Of a DNA stretch of 64,000 nucleotides, positions 35,181-44,058 are shown one piece after another. Numbering within the stretch: the first letter of the stretch is position 1; each line of letters starts with the position of its first letter. A model generated the notes under the pieces. It was not told the origin of the DNA. It saw only the letters and a list, made by a program, of their open reading frames with translations, and made no database searches. Origin of the DNA: Pseudomonas sp. B21-023 (GTDB lineage: Bacteria > Pseudomonadota > Gammaproteobacteria > Pseudomonadales > Pseudomonadaceae); NCBI RefSeq assembly GCF_024749165.1, contig NZ_CP087190.1, positions 5,553,501-5,617,500 on the forward strand, read 5' to 3'. The translations under genes and the position numbers were made by a program.

Positions 35181-36500
35181 TCAGAAGATGCTGATCGGGT
35201 ACTCGACGAATACGCGGACTTCGTTGCCGTCGTCGTTGTAACCGTTCTGCTGGACAGCATTGTTGGTCCGCAGGAAGGAGCTGCGCAGTTTAACGGACAG
35301 GTCCTTGGCCGGGCCTTCCTGAACCACGTAACGGATCTGGTTGAAGATCTCGCGCTCTTTACCTTCACCGAAGCCTTGTGGGGCGCCGACTTTACGGGTG
35401 TTGATGTTGTCACCCACGACATAGGCAAACTTGTAGGTCAGCCCCGGAACGCCGAAGGCGCCAAAGTCCAGGCCATAGCCCAGCTGCCAGGAGCGCTCGT
35501 CTTCTGCGTTGAAGTCGGACCAGTAGGAGTTGGCCAGGTAGATGGTCGAGCCACCGTCACCCACGCCACCATCGTTCTGGTACCAGCCGTAGTTGTAGCC
35601 GGTGCTGCCGGTGCTGCGCTGGTGCGCCAGGGTGAACGAGTGCGGGCCGTAGGCGTAGGTGGCGGCCAGGCTCCAGATGGTGTTGGAGTCGCCGTTGAGC
35701 TTGGCGGCACGCACGTACTTGTTGTCGATGTCCGACTTGTAGCCGTTGAAGTCCAGGGTCAGGGACTGGTCGCTGGCAATCGGGAAGACGTAGTTCAGGC
35801 CCAGGTAGTGCTTCTTCATCACGTCTTCGTTGTCTGCGGTGTACAGCGACGCGGTGAAGTTGTCGGTGAACTTGTAGCTGCCGCCGAGCACGTTGATCGA
35901 CTTCAGACCGCCGCCATCACGACGCTCGGCACTCTTGCGCGCTTCCTGGGTGAAGCGGCCGGCGTTGATTTCCAGGCCCTTGATCTCCTTGGAAGTGATC
36001 ATGGTGCCGGTGAAGCTTTCTGGCAGCAGGCGACCGTCGTCGTATTGCAGAACCGGCAGGGCCGGCATCTGGTCACCGTATTTGAGTACGGTGTTCGAAA
36101 CACGGAACTTCACCGCAGCGCCACCACGGGCCAGGTTGTGCGGAGCGTTGGTCTTCTCACCATCGAAAGTGGGATCGGAACGCTTGAAGAAGTCGACACC
36201 GCCACCCTGGTTACGGCCCTTGCCGCCATCCAGGCGCAGGGCGTACAGACCAAAGGCATCGACACCAACACCGACGGTGCCCTGGGTGAAGCCGGAGGAG
36301 AAGTTGGCGATGACGCCCTGGCCCCACTGGGACTGGTCGTTGGTGTGATGCTTCTTGTCACGGTTGATGAAGGCGTTGCGCAGAAGGACGTTGGCGTGGC
36401 TGTCCTCGATGAAGCCCTTGCTCTCGGCCTGGTCATTGGCCTGTGCCTGGGTCGCGGCGATCATCGCCAGGGCGACCAGGCTGATCCTGGTTTTCAACAT
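35181..36500 (-). CDS. OprD-family outer-membrane porin (OprE/OprQ-like)
   Basis: The 439-residue protein has a signal peptide (about 21 residues, ending TQAQA), then the OprD-family start with GFIEDSHANVLLRNAFINRD, repeated amphipathic beta strands such as NNYGW-type segments, and a C-terminal phenylalanine (VEYPISIF) for outer-membrane insertion. Family members are 18-strand substrate-selective channels for amino acids, peptides or organic acids. The OprE/OprQ branch is my closest recollection; the substrate cannot be read from sequence. It ends at a strong terminator and is divergent from the siderophore receptor. Confidence 0.93.
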   Translation of the reverse strand: MLKTRISLVALAMIAATQAQANDQAESKGFIEDSHANVLLRNAFINRDKKHHTNDQSQWGQGVIANFSSGFTQGTVGVGVDAFGLYALRLDGGKGRNQGGGVDFFKRSDPTFDGEKTNAPHNLARGGAAVKFRVSNTVLKYGDQMPALPVLQYDDGRLLPESFTGTMITSKEIKGLEINAGRFTQEARKSAERRDGGGLKSINVLGGSYKFTDNFTASLYTADNEDVMKKHYLGLNYVFPIASDQSLTLDFNGYKSDIDNKYVRAAKLNGDSNTIWSLAATYAYGPHSFTLAHQRSTGSTGYNYGWYQNDGGVGDGGSTIYLANSYWSDFNAEDERSWQLGYGLDFGAFGVPGLTYKFAYVVGDNINTRKVGAPQGFGEGKEREIFNQIRYVVQEGPAKDLSVKLRSSFLRTNNAVQQNGYNDDGNEVRVFVEYPISIF

Positions 36501-37010
36501 GTTATTTTCCTTATTTCGTATTCAAAAACGCTCTGCATCAGAACGCCAGGAACCAACGCCCCTTCGTAGGTTCGACGCTATGCGGATCCAAGCCGAAGGC
36601 CCGCCAATGGTCTGCAACGGGCCTTGCAGCCGCATGGCCAGAGAATGGCCAGCAGGCGTAGAGCCCGAATCCTAGCCCTGCCTGCTTATACATGTCAAAA
36701 AAACGTGAAATGCAGGTTGATATAACCAAAAACAAGGTCAGTGCTGGTGCATTTCCATGCATATCTGCCGTGGGTCAGCGCAAATTTGTCTCTTTTGTGG
36801 AAAACGCTCGAAATCCATAAAACCGTCATACGGCCATGTTCCCGCAGGCCTTCCGAAAGCCTGTTGGAAAGTGCCCTGCCCTTCCGACTGCGCTGTCACG
36901 CGCAGAGCAGCGTTGCACGCACCGCCGCTCCCACAAGCCATTCCGGAAATGCATCCCTATGAATGCCAAGATAATTCCAAATCAACCCAAATGAATAGCA
37001 ACATCTTGAA

Positions 37011-37040
37011 ACATTTGTAAAGACAACCATTTACAAATGT
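37011..37040. promoter_or_regulatory. Perfect 11-bp dyad ACATTTGTAAA / TTTACAAATGT
   Basis: The arms (37011-37021 and 37030-37040) are exact inverse complements separated by 8 bases. The dyad lies about 70 bp before the receptor start and immediately upstream of the Fur-like site. It may be an operator for a specific regulator or a leader hairpin; no T-tract follows, so it is not a terminator. Confidence 0.6.
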
Positions 37041-37050
37041 CGATGCAACA

Positions 37051-37069
37051 GCAAATAGCAAGCATTACC
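37051..37069 (+). promoter_or_regulatory. Candidate Fur box upstream of the siderophore receptor
   Basis: The 19 bases starting GCAAATAGCAAG match the classical consensus GATAATGATAATCATTATC at 12 of 19 positions by my count. This is a usual score for functional Fur boxes, and iron repression is expected for a siderophore receptor. The site ends 41 bases before the ATG. Confidence 0.5.
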
Positions 37070-37110
37070 ATTCGCGCCCAATTTCTCACTCCTTCCCTTG
37101 GACGCCTTCG

Positions 37111-39201
37111 ATGCCTGCCCCCTGCCGCCTTTCACCCTTGACCCTGGGCCTGTCGCTGCTGTTCAGCGCCGGCCTGGCCAGTGCTGCCACCACGACCCTG
37201 CCGGAAACCTCGGTGACCGCCGACAGCACCCGCGAAGAGGACAACCCGCGAGTCAAGGACGTGACCACCGCGACCCGCACCTCGACCCCCGCGCGCTACG
37301 TGCCACAGGCCATCGATTCGGTGAAGACCCGCAACGTGCTGGACTACGGCAGCAGCAACCTGGGCAAGGCGCTGGAAGGCATCCCCAACGTCAGCAGCGG
37401 CGCCGACACCCGCTTCGACAGCCTGCGTATCCGCGGCTTCGACGCCAGCAACGACTTCTACCTGGACGGTGTGCGCGACGACAGCCAGTACACCCGCGAC
37501 CTGCACAACATCGAGCGGGTCGAGGTGCTCAAGGGGCCGGCGGCAGTGCTTTATGGCCGTGGCAGCCAAGGCGGCATCGTCAACCGGGTGAGCAAGGCGC
37601 CGGAGCACGGCCGCCGCTCGACCATCGAGGCACAAGGTGGCAGCCAGGACCTGCGCAGCCTGTACGCCGACCTCAGCGCCGACCCCAGCGACACCCTCAG
37701 CCTGCGCCTGAACCTGGGCAACGAGGACAAGAACAGCTTCCGCGACGGCATCGACGGCAACCACCGCCAGCTGTTCGCGCCGTCGATGAGCTGGCAGATC
37801 ACCCCCGAGCTGAACTGGCTGGTGCAGTACGAGTACAGCCGCTATGACCGTACCCCCGACCGTGGCATCCCCGGCAACCCGCTCACTGGACGCCCGGCCG
37901 ACGTCAGCCGCAAGACCACCTACGGCGACACCCAGCGCGACTACATCAACGACCGCGCCGAGTCGCTGCGCTCGCGTCTGAACTACGAGCTGAACGATCA
38001 GTGGCAACTGCGCCACACCTTCAGCCTGTTCACCCTGGAGAGCGACTTCGACAACACCTACCTGACCGCCTACCGCCCCGTTGCCGGTCTGGTGGACCGC
38101 CAGCGCTGGCAGCAGGACCTGAGCACCCGCAATCTCTACAACACCGTCGAACTCGAAGGTCATGTAGAAACCTTCGGTCTGGAGCACACGCTGCTGGTGG
38201 GCCTGGAAATGGGCGAACAGCGCCGCAACTCGCTGCTGAGCCAAGGCGTAGGCGTTCCCTCGGTACCGCTGCAGGGGGCCACGGCCAGCCAGCAGCACAA
38301 CGGCACGATGCGGGTGTCCAGCAACAACCACACCGACGTCGAGAGCCGAGGGATCTACCTGCAAGACCAGATCCGCCTCAACGACCAGTGGCAGCTGCTG
38401 GCCGGCGTGCGCTTCGACCAGTTCGAGGTGGACACCACCAACAAACTGCGCAACATCTCGGAAAAGCAGAAGGACAACAGTTTCAGTCCGCGTATCGGCG
38501 TGGTGTACACCCCCTGGCAGGACCACTCCTTCTATGCCTCCTGGAGCAAGACCTACTCTCCGGTCGGTGGTGGCCTGATCGGCATCACCCCTGGCGCGGC
38601 CGGCAACGCCAACCAGACCGACCCGGAACAGACCCGGCAGAAGGAAATCGGGGTCAAGAGCGAATGGTTCGACGAGCGCCTGAGCACCACCCTGGCGATC
38701 TACGAACTGGAACTGTACAACCGCCGTACCCGCGACCCGATCAACCCGGAACTGATCCAGCTCAGCGGCCTGCAGCGTTCACGCGGCATCGAGCTGACCG
38801 CCACCGGCAACGTGGTGGGCAACTGGTACGTGCGCGGCGGCATCGGCCTGCAGGACGCGACCATCGTCAAGGACAACAACGGCCAGCAGGGCAACCGCAT
38901 CAACGACGTGGCCAAGCGTAACGCCAGCCTGTTCGTGACCTGGAAGCCGGAGCTGGGCTGGTACGCCGAAACCGGCCTGACCCTGGTCGGCGACCGCTAC
39001 GCCGACAACCAGAACACCGTGATCCTGCCGGGCTACGGCCGTTGGGACGCGCTGGCGGGCTATCGCACCCACGACTGGGATGTACGCGCGGCGTTGAGCA
39101 ACATCACCGACAAGACCTACTACAGTTCGGCCACCAGCGCGGCGCAGATCCAGGTGGGCGATCCGCGCAGCCTGGTGGTGACCGGGACCTACAGCTTCTG
39201 A
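37111..39201 (+). CDS. TonB-dependent siderophore receptor
   Basis: The 696-residue protein has a signal peptide ending near Ala26 (SAGLASA), a TonB-box-like segment TLPETSVTA, a plug domain (about residues 60-165: VPNV-type PNVSSGADTRFDSLRIRGFDAS, RVEVLKGPAAVLYGRGSQGG), then a 22-strand barrel ending in Phe (VVTGTYSF). This is the siderophore-receptor class; the Fiu/catecholate-type is my closest match, but ligand specificity is unproven. An iron-regulated promoter is likely because of the upstream Fur-like site. A strong terminator follows. Confidence 0.92.
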   Translation: MPAPCRLSPLTLGLSLLFSAGLASAATTTLPETSVTADSTREEDNPRVKDVTTATRTSTPARYVPQAIDSVKTRNVLDYGSSNLGKALEGIPNVSSGADTRFDSLRIRGFDASNDFYLDGVRDDSQYTRDLHNIERVEVLKGPAAVLYGRGSQGGIVNRVSKAPEHGRRSTIEAQGGSQDLRSLYADLSADPSDTLSLRLNLGNEDKNSFRDGIDGNHRQLFAPSMSWQITPELNWLVQYEYSRYDRTPDRGIPGNPLTGRPADVSRKTTYGDTQRDYINDRAESLRSRLNYELNDQWQLRHTFSLFTLESDFDNTYLTAYRPVAGLVDRQRWQQDLSTRNLYNTVELEGHVETFGLEHTLLVGLEMGEQRRNSLLSQGVGVPSVPLQGATASQQHNGTMRVSSNNHTDVESRGIYLQDQIRLNDQWQLLAGVRFDQFEVDTTNKLRNISEKQKDNSFSPRIGVVYTPWQDHSFYASWSKTYSPVGGGLIGITPGAAGNANQTDPEQTRQKEIGVKSEWFDERLSTTLAIYELELYNRRTRDPINPELIQLSGLQRSRGIELTATGNVVGNWYVRGGIGLQDATIVKDNNGQQGNRINDVAKRNASLFVTWKPELGWYAETGLTLVGDRYADNQNTVILPGYGRWDALAGYRTHDWDVRAALSNITDKTYYSSATSAAQIQVGDPRSLVVTGTYSF

Positions 39202-39242
39202 GTTGTGACAGGTGCGAGCGTCAAGGACAGGCCGCCCAAACG

Positions 39243-39275
39243 AAAACGCCACCGCAATTGCGGTGGCGTTTTTTT
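39243..39275. terminator. Rho-independent terminator after the siderophore receptor
   Basis: A near-perfect stem AAAACGCCACCGCAA / TTGCGGTGGCGTTTT with a run of seven Ts on the plus strand. Ts also follow on the minus strand (TTTTCGTTT), so it may also serve the small leftward frame at 39297-39494. Confidence 0.92.
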
Positions 39276-39296
39276 CTGCGGCGGGATCCTTCCCGG

Positions 39297-39494
39297 TCAA
39301 TGCCAGACAGCCAGCAGAGCTTCGAGCTCTTCCTCGCTGATCAGGCCTTGGGGGTATCGCCCATCCAGCAGGCGTCGTGGGTCGGTCGTCCTGACCCGAT
39401 CGTCTCCATGACGTTTCAACCACTGAGCCAGGATTCTGAGCGATTGGTGACTGGCCGCCGTTGAGGGCAAAGCCGACTCACTTGCTGCGTTCAT
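39297..39494 (-). CDS. Small hypothetical protein (65 aa)
   Basis: The predicted peptide starts MNAASESALPSTAASHQ and ends GLISEEELEALLAVWH; it looks like a compact helical protein, has no signal peptide or cysteine, and no family that I recognise. Codon use is mixed (AGA, AGG and TTG appear), so coding is uncertain. The AGGA before the ATG is only two bases away, which is too close for a good ribosome site. The terminator downstream on the minus strand is in its favour. Confidence 0.4.
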   Translation of the reverse strand: MNAASESALPSTAASHQSLRILAQWLKRHGDDRVRTTDPRRLLDGRYPQGLISEEELEALLAVWH

Positions 39495-39638
39495 TTCCTC
39501 ACGTACTCCCTGGGCCGAGTGAGCGGCTAAGTTACTTCAGATGCATTACAGAATGGCGTAGGCCCATTCGTCTGAAGTACGAGGAAAAATCAATACAATT
39601 GCTGTGCCATGCCGCCCGACCGACTATCGCGAGCATAA

Positions 39639-39664
39639 AAAAACCCGCCTTTCGACGGGTTTTT
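39639..39664. terminator. Bidirectional terminator downstream of aguA
   Basis: AAAAACCCG and CGGGTTTTT pair around an 8-base loop, with A and T tracts on both sides. It lies 15 bases beyond the aguA stop on the minus strand and serves that gene; the symmetry allows use from the left too. Confidence 0.85.
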
Positions 39665-39678
39665 CACTCATTGGCCGA

Positions 39679-40785
39679 TCAACGTTTTACCGGTGCCGGT
39701 TGCTGCTGGGTCAGGCAGTGGATGTTGCCACCGCCTAACAGCAGCTCACGCCCCGGGATCATCACCACTTCGTGATCCGGGAAGACCTTGGCCAGGATCG
39801 CTCTGGCTTGCGCATCAGCAGGGTCGTCGAAGCTCGGCGCGATGATGCCGCCATTGACGATCAGGAAGTTCACATAGGACCCGGCCAGGCGTACCGAAGG
39901 GTCACGCTCTTGGCTGCCCACCACATGATCGACGCCATCGCATTCGGCCTGGGTGGCGTAAAGCGGCCCCGGAATCGGCATCTTGTGCACCACGAACTCG
40001 CGCCCTTTGGCGTCGCGGGTGTTTTTCAGCACCTCGTAGGCGGCGTGGCAGCGCGCGTAGTTGGGGTCATTGGAATCATCGGTCCAGGCCAGTAACACTT
40101 CGCCTGGGCTGACGTAACAGCAGAAGTTGTCGACGTGGCCATCGGTCTCGTCGTTGTACAGGCCGTCCGGCAGCCAGACGATGGTCTCGACCGCCAGGTG
40201 CTCGCGCAGGATCTCCTCGATCTGCGCACGGTTCAGGTGCGGGTTGCGGTTGCGGTTGAGCAGGCATTCTTCGGTGGTGATCAGGGTGCCTTCGCCATCG
40301 ACGTGGATCGAACCGCCTTCGAGCACGAAGCCTTCGGTGTGGTAGCGCTGCACGCGCTCCATCTCCATGACCTTGGCGGCCAGCTCCTCGTCGCGGTTCC
40401 AGGGCGCGTACAAGCCGCCGTCGAAGCCGCCCCAGGCGTTGAAGCCCCAGTCCACGCCGCGTACCTCGCCGTGGTCGTTGATGACGAAGGTCGGGCCGGT
40501 GTCACGCACCCAGGCGTCGTCATTGCTGATCTCGACCACGCGGATGTTGGGCAGGTCGAGCTGGCGACGGGCGTTCTCGTACTGGCCGGCGGACACCGCC
40601 ACGGTGACCGGCTCGAAGCGGGCGATGGCCTTGGCCAGGGTCACGTGCGCGGCCTGCGCCGGCTTGCCGCCCAAGCGCCAGTTGTCCGGGCGCTCCGGCC
40701 AGACCATCCACACCTGGGTCTGCGGAGCCCATTCGGCGGGCATGTGGAAACCGTCGGCGCGGGGGGTCGAGTTGAGGGTCTTCAT
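39679..40785 (-). CDS. aguA: Agmatine deiminase
   Basis: The 368-residue protein belongs to the guanidino-group-modifying pentein fold. Visible family segments are MPAEWAPQTQVWMVWP at the N-terminus, DDAWVRDTGPTF, GFNAWGG, and the catalytic-cysteine motif GGGNIHC with Cys357. The enzyme hydrolyses agmatine to N-carbamoylputrescine and ammonia in arginine-to-putrescine catabolism. The ATG at 40785 has AGAGG about seven bases upstream; the open frame continues 50 codons further up, but with non-coding-like sequence. No aguB gene is adjacent in this window. Confidence 0.95.
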   Translation of the reverse strand: MKTLNSTPRADGFHMPAEWAPQTQVWMVWPERPDNWRLGGKPAQAAHVTLAKAIARFEPVTVAVSAGQYENARRQLDLPNIRVVEISNDDAWVRDTGPTFVINDHGEVRGVDWGFNAWGGFDGGLYAPWNRDEELAAKVMEMERVQRYHTEGFVLEGGSIHVDGEGTLITTEECLLNRNRNPHLNRAQIEEILREHLAVETIVWLPDGLYNDETDGHVDNFCCYVSPGEVLLAWTDDSNDPNYARCHAAYEVLKNTRDAKGREFVVHKMPIPGPLYATQAECDGVDHVVGSQERDPSVRLAGSYVNFLIVNGGIIAPSFDDPADAQARAILAKVFPDHEVVMIPGRELLLGGGNIHCLTQQQPAPVKR

Positions 40786-40935
40786 GGGTAACCTCTGCGA
40801 AGGCCCGGGGCCAGTGGCGCCAGGTCGGTGATCGAAAAAGATGCAGGCCCGCCAGTATAGGCAGAGTAATGATCCGCCGATATTACAATCGATAAATATC
40901 GACTTTAAATAGCTGGTCACAAAATATTTAGGCAT

Positions 40936-40975
40936 AAAAAAGCCTGGCGAACCGATAACAATCGACTTGCCAGGC
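40936..40975 (-). terminator. Terminator after the kinase-aminotransferase fusion gene
   Basis: On the minus strand GCCTGGC and GCCAGGC pair around an inner CGAT/ATCG stem, and six Ts follow. It lies 15 bases past the stop. Confidence 0.85.
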
Positions 40976-40989
40976 CTGCATGCCGTGAT

Positions 40990-43890
40990 TCAGAGCCCTT
41001 CGCCGAGGACCCGCTCCACGCTGTCGACGAAGTAGTCCACGCTGGCCCGCGTGGTGCACATCGGTGGCTTGATCTTGAGGATATTCAGGTAGTCGCCGGT
41101 CGGCTGCATGAAGATCCCCAGGTCACGCAGGCGATCGCACAGGATCATGGTCTCCTCGGTCGCTGGTTCCAGCGTCTGGCGATCGCGCACCAACTCCAGC
41201 CCCAGGTAGAACCCGGAACCATGGGCGGCGCCGGCAAGCGGATATTTATCGACCAATGCCTGCAGGCGTGCCTTGAAGTAACGGCCCACGTCACGGGCGT
41301 TGTCCCACAATCCTTCGTCACGCATTACGTCCAGCACCGCCATGCCGATGCGGCAACTGACCGGGCTGCCCCCGGCCGAGGAGAAGAAGTAGCCCTCGGC
41401 CTCCAGCGCCTCGGCGATCTCACGCCGGGTGATCACCGCGCCCAGCGGCTGGCCGTTGCCCATGCCCTTGGCCATGGTGATGATATCAGGCACCACGCCC
41501 TGCTCCTCGAAGCCCCAGAAGTACTCGCCCAGACGCCCGTAACCGACCTGCACCTCGTCGGCGATGCACACCCCGCCGCGCTGGCGCACCTTGGCGTAGG
41601 CCTCGCGCAGGTAGCCCGGCGGCAACGAAATGCCCCCGGCGTTTCCGTACACCGGTTCGCAGATCATCCCGGCCAGCTGGCGACCACGAGCGTCGAGGTC
41701 GGCCAGCTTGGCATCGACATCGCGCAGGTAGTCGGCGGCGCTATCGGCGCCCCGGTAGCGCCCGCGGAAGGTATTCGGCGCCTCCACCGGATGCACCCAG
41801 TCCGGCCGGGTCTCCAGGGCCTGGGGGTTGTCGGCGATGGAGGTGGAGATCGCGTCAGTAGCCACCGACCAGCCGTGGTAGGCCTCCAGCACGCTGAGCA
41901 GGTCGCGCCCACCGCTGTAGGCCCAGGCCAGACGGATCGCCAGGTCATTGGCCTCGGTGCCGCTGTTGACCAGGAACACCCGGTCGAAGCCTTCCGGGGC
42001 CACTTCCAGCAGGCGTTCGGAGAATTCGGCGATGGCTGCGTAGTGAAAACGCGAGTTGGTGTTGACCAGCGACCACTGGCGCGCCGACTCGGCGGCCATG
42101 CGCGGATGGCCATGACCGAGCACCGCGACGTTGTTGAGCATGTCCAGATAGGACCGGCCCTGCATGTCGATCAGGTAGTTGCGCCAACCGCGCTCTATGT
42201 GCGGAGGCTGGGCGTAGTAATGCTTCTGCGAGCGGGCGAAGCTGGCATCGCGACGGGCCAGCAGGGCCTGCGCGTCGGCCAGCGGCTCGGCATCGCAGTC
42301 GAAGCCGAGCAGGGTGCGCGGTGACGGGCACAGGGCCAGCCAGGCGGCAGCGTGGGACGGCGTGGCGAAGAACGGTGGACGGATATCGGTATCCAGGCAC
42401 AGTTGCACGCGGAGGAAACCACAGGTCGCGCCGATAGCCTGCCCCTTGAACAACGCCTGGCCATCGGTCGGCGCCTCTTCCAGACCATCGAGCCACAGGT
42501 TCCAGTGCGCGGTGCGCAAGCAGCCACGACCATCGCCGATGCATTGCCATACCCCAGCTTCGGGCGCTTGCAACGCGGTGCCGGGCGACAGGTTCAGCTC
42601 TACGCCCAGGGCGCAGGTGGCCGGTTCTTCAGGTCGGTCGATGTGGGTTTGCGACAGGCGGTACTGCCCATGCAGGCTACACGCCGGCCCCGGCTGGATA
42701 GCGAGCAGACGCTGGTCAAAGCCGGGCTGCTCCCAGTTGCCTGCCTCGCAGTGAGGGCTGAGCACGCCCAGGTCGACGCGGATCACCGACTGGCCGTTGA
42801 GTGCCGGCAGCAACACGGCACAATCACCAAGGTCGATGCTGGCCGGCTTTCGCCCGGCCGCCTGGAGAATTGCCGCCTCCATCAAAGCGACGGGCACGGT
42901 GCAGGCGGTATCGAAGATCTCCCATTCATGGGCGATGTTGTTGCGGGTGTACTGGTTGTCCGGATCAATGGCCAGTTGCTGTTCGCTGCTGAGCACCAGC
43001 ACGGCGGCGCGGTTCAGCACCAGCGGCCAGAGGGCACGCAACTCGGCATCCTGCAGGGGATTCACGGCATGGTAGGCGCTGACCGCCGGCAAGATCCGCA
43101 GCGGATCGCCCTCGGCGTGATGCAGCAAGGCCGCGCAGGTCACCGACAGATCGGCGATACGCCAGGTACGCACCAGGTCACCAAAGTCGATAACACCTTG
43201 TACCTGCCACTGCCGCTCGGCATCCCGGGCCCAGACCACGTTGTCGTCGGTGATGTCCAGGTGCACGGCCTGGATCGGCAGCAGGTCGACCAACGGATGC
43301 AGACGTGCGGCTGCCGCCTGGGCGACCTGCTCCACCTGCGCCCGGCGCTGGGCATCCTGCAATACGGGCGACAAATGCTGGATCAGTACCTGGGCGTGGC
43401 TCGGATCCCACTGCAAGGTGCGCTTGAGGCCCGGATGGTCGAAGTCGGCCAGGCCCTTGTCGACACGGGCGCAAAGCGCGCCGAGCTCGACCATCACCCG
43501 CGCCGGCAGGTGGCCCAGGCGGGTCAGCGGCTGACCGTCAATGAAATCGAGCAGACGGGCCCGCAGCGGCTGGCCGTCGAACTCGAGGTCCAGCAAGTGC
43601 TCGCCGGAGTTCGCTGCACGTACTCCCGGCACCGGCACGCCTTGCCCGCGCAGGAACTCCAGTGCTGCATGCTGAGCCTGCAGTTCGGCTACCGCGTAGC
43701 TGCCATGGCAGACCTTGAGCACGAAGCGGCCCTGGTCGCTGTCCACGCGAAAATTGAGGTCCTGCTGGCTGCCCAGCACCTGCAACGTGCCCTGCAAGTC
43801 GTAGTGCGTTCTCAGCAGGGCATGGGCGTGGGCCTCGTCAAGTGAGGGACTGGGCTGGCTCGAACGCTGGATCAGGGTGCTCAGGGGCAT
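40990..43890 (-). CDS. Fusion protein: APH-type kinase, M23-like domain, class-III aminotransferase
   Basis: The 966-residue protein has three parts. Residues 25-330 are an aminoglycoside-phosphotransferase-like kinase with the catalytic HLDITDDN (His210, Asp212, Asn217) and metal site GVIDFGD. Residues 380-500 resemble the M23 peptidase/lipoyl-like fold (LGVELNLSPGTALQAPEAGVW), but the usual zinc histidine before LGV is replaced. Residues 530-960 are a PLP class-III aminotransferase with ADEVQVGYGR and the Schiff-base Lys808 in MAKGMGNGQPLG. Homologous fusions led to the discovery of human hydroxylysine kinase and its phospho-lyase partner, so phosphorylation followed by PLP-dependent elimination of a hydroxylated amine is plausible. 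The substrate is unknown. Start at 43890, with GAGG about 10 bases upstream. Confidence 0.85.
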   Translation of the reverse strand: MPLSTLIQRSSQPSPSLDEAHAHALLRTHYDLQGTLQVLGSQQDLNFRVDSDQGRFVLKVCHGSYAVAELQAQHAALEFLRGQGVPVPGVRAANSGEHLLDLEFDGQPLRARLLDFIDGQPLTRLGHLPARVMVELGALCARVDKGLADFDHPGLKRTLQWDPSHAQVLIQHLSPVLQDAQRRAQVEQVAQAAAARLHPLVDLLPIQAVHLDITDDNVVWARDAERQWQVQGVIDFGDLVRTWRIADLSVTCAALLHHAEGDPLRILPAVSAYHAVNPLQDAELRALWPLVLNRAAVLVLSSEQQLAIDPDNQYTRNNIAHEWEIFDTACTVPVALMEAAILQAAGRKPASIDLGDCAVLLPALNGQSVIRVDLGVLSPHCEAGNWEQPGFDQRLLAIQPGPACSLHGQYRLSQTHIDRPEEPATCALGVELNLSPGTALQAPEAGVWQCIGDGRGCLRTAHWNLWLDGLEEAPTDGQALFKGQAIGATCGFLRVQLCLDTDIRPPFFATPSHAAAWLALCPSPRTLLGFDCDAEPLADAQALLARRDASFARSQKHYYAQPPHIERGWRNYLIDMQGRSYLDMLNNVAVLGHGHPRMAAESARQWSLVNTNSRFHYAAIAEFSERLLEVAPEGFDRVFLVNSGTEANDLAIRLAWAYSGGRDLLSVLEAYHGWSVATDAISTSIADNPQALETRPDWVHPVEAPNTFRGRYRGADSAADYLRDVDAKLADLDARGRQLAGMICEPVYGNAGGISLPPGYLREAYAKVRQRGGVCIADEVQVGYGRLGEYFWGFEEQGVVPDIITMAKGMGNGQPLGAVITRREIAEALEAEGYFFSSAGGSPVSCRIGMAVLDVMRDEGLWDNARDVGRYFKARLQALVDKYPLAGAAHGSGFYLGLELVRDRQTLEPATEETMILCDRLRDLGIFMQPTGDYLNILKIKPPMCTTRASVDYFVDSVERVLGEGL

Positions 43891-44058
43891 GAACGGGGAA
43901 CCTCGTTTTTTTGTCGCTAATATCGCCACCACCGCTGCCGATAAGCAAGTGGCGGCCTTGCACAGACGACAGGCCGCCCTGCAACAAGACTTGCAACGGA
44001 CGACGCCAGCCAACAAGCTAGGCATCTGGCACCACGCTTTCCGCACAGGCATCTGCAC

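Larger units (their letters stand above)
36501..37110. promoter_or_regulatory. Long divergent intergenic region, porin / TonB receptor
   Basis: About 610 bp without a convincing gene; the short frames inside have no family features. The left part must contain the porin promoter on the minus strand. Visible elements are TGGCCA twice (36635-36640, 36646-36651), a perfect 11-bp dyad at 37011-37040 and a Fur-box-like site at 37051-37069. The section from about 36660 to 37080 is distinctly AT-richer than the genes around it. Confidence 0.6.

Noticed and set aside
36738..36962. Short overlapping open frames in the porin / receptor intergenic region
   Set aside because: No ribosome site, no family features and AT-rich non-coding-like composition.
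44027..44041. TGGCAC-N5-TTTC resembling a sigma-54 promoter before rmlB
   Set aside because: The -12 element is TTTC and not TTGC, and the site would leave a leader of only a few bases before the ATG.
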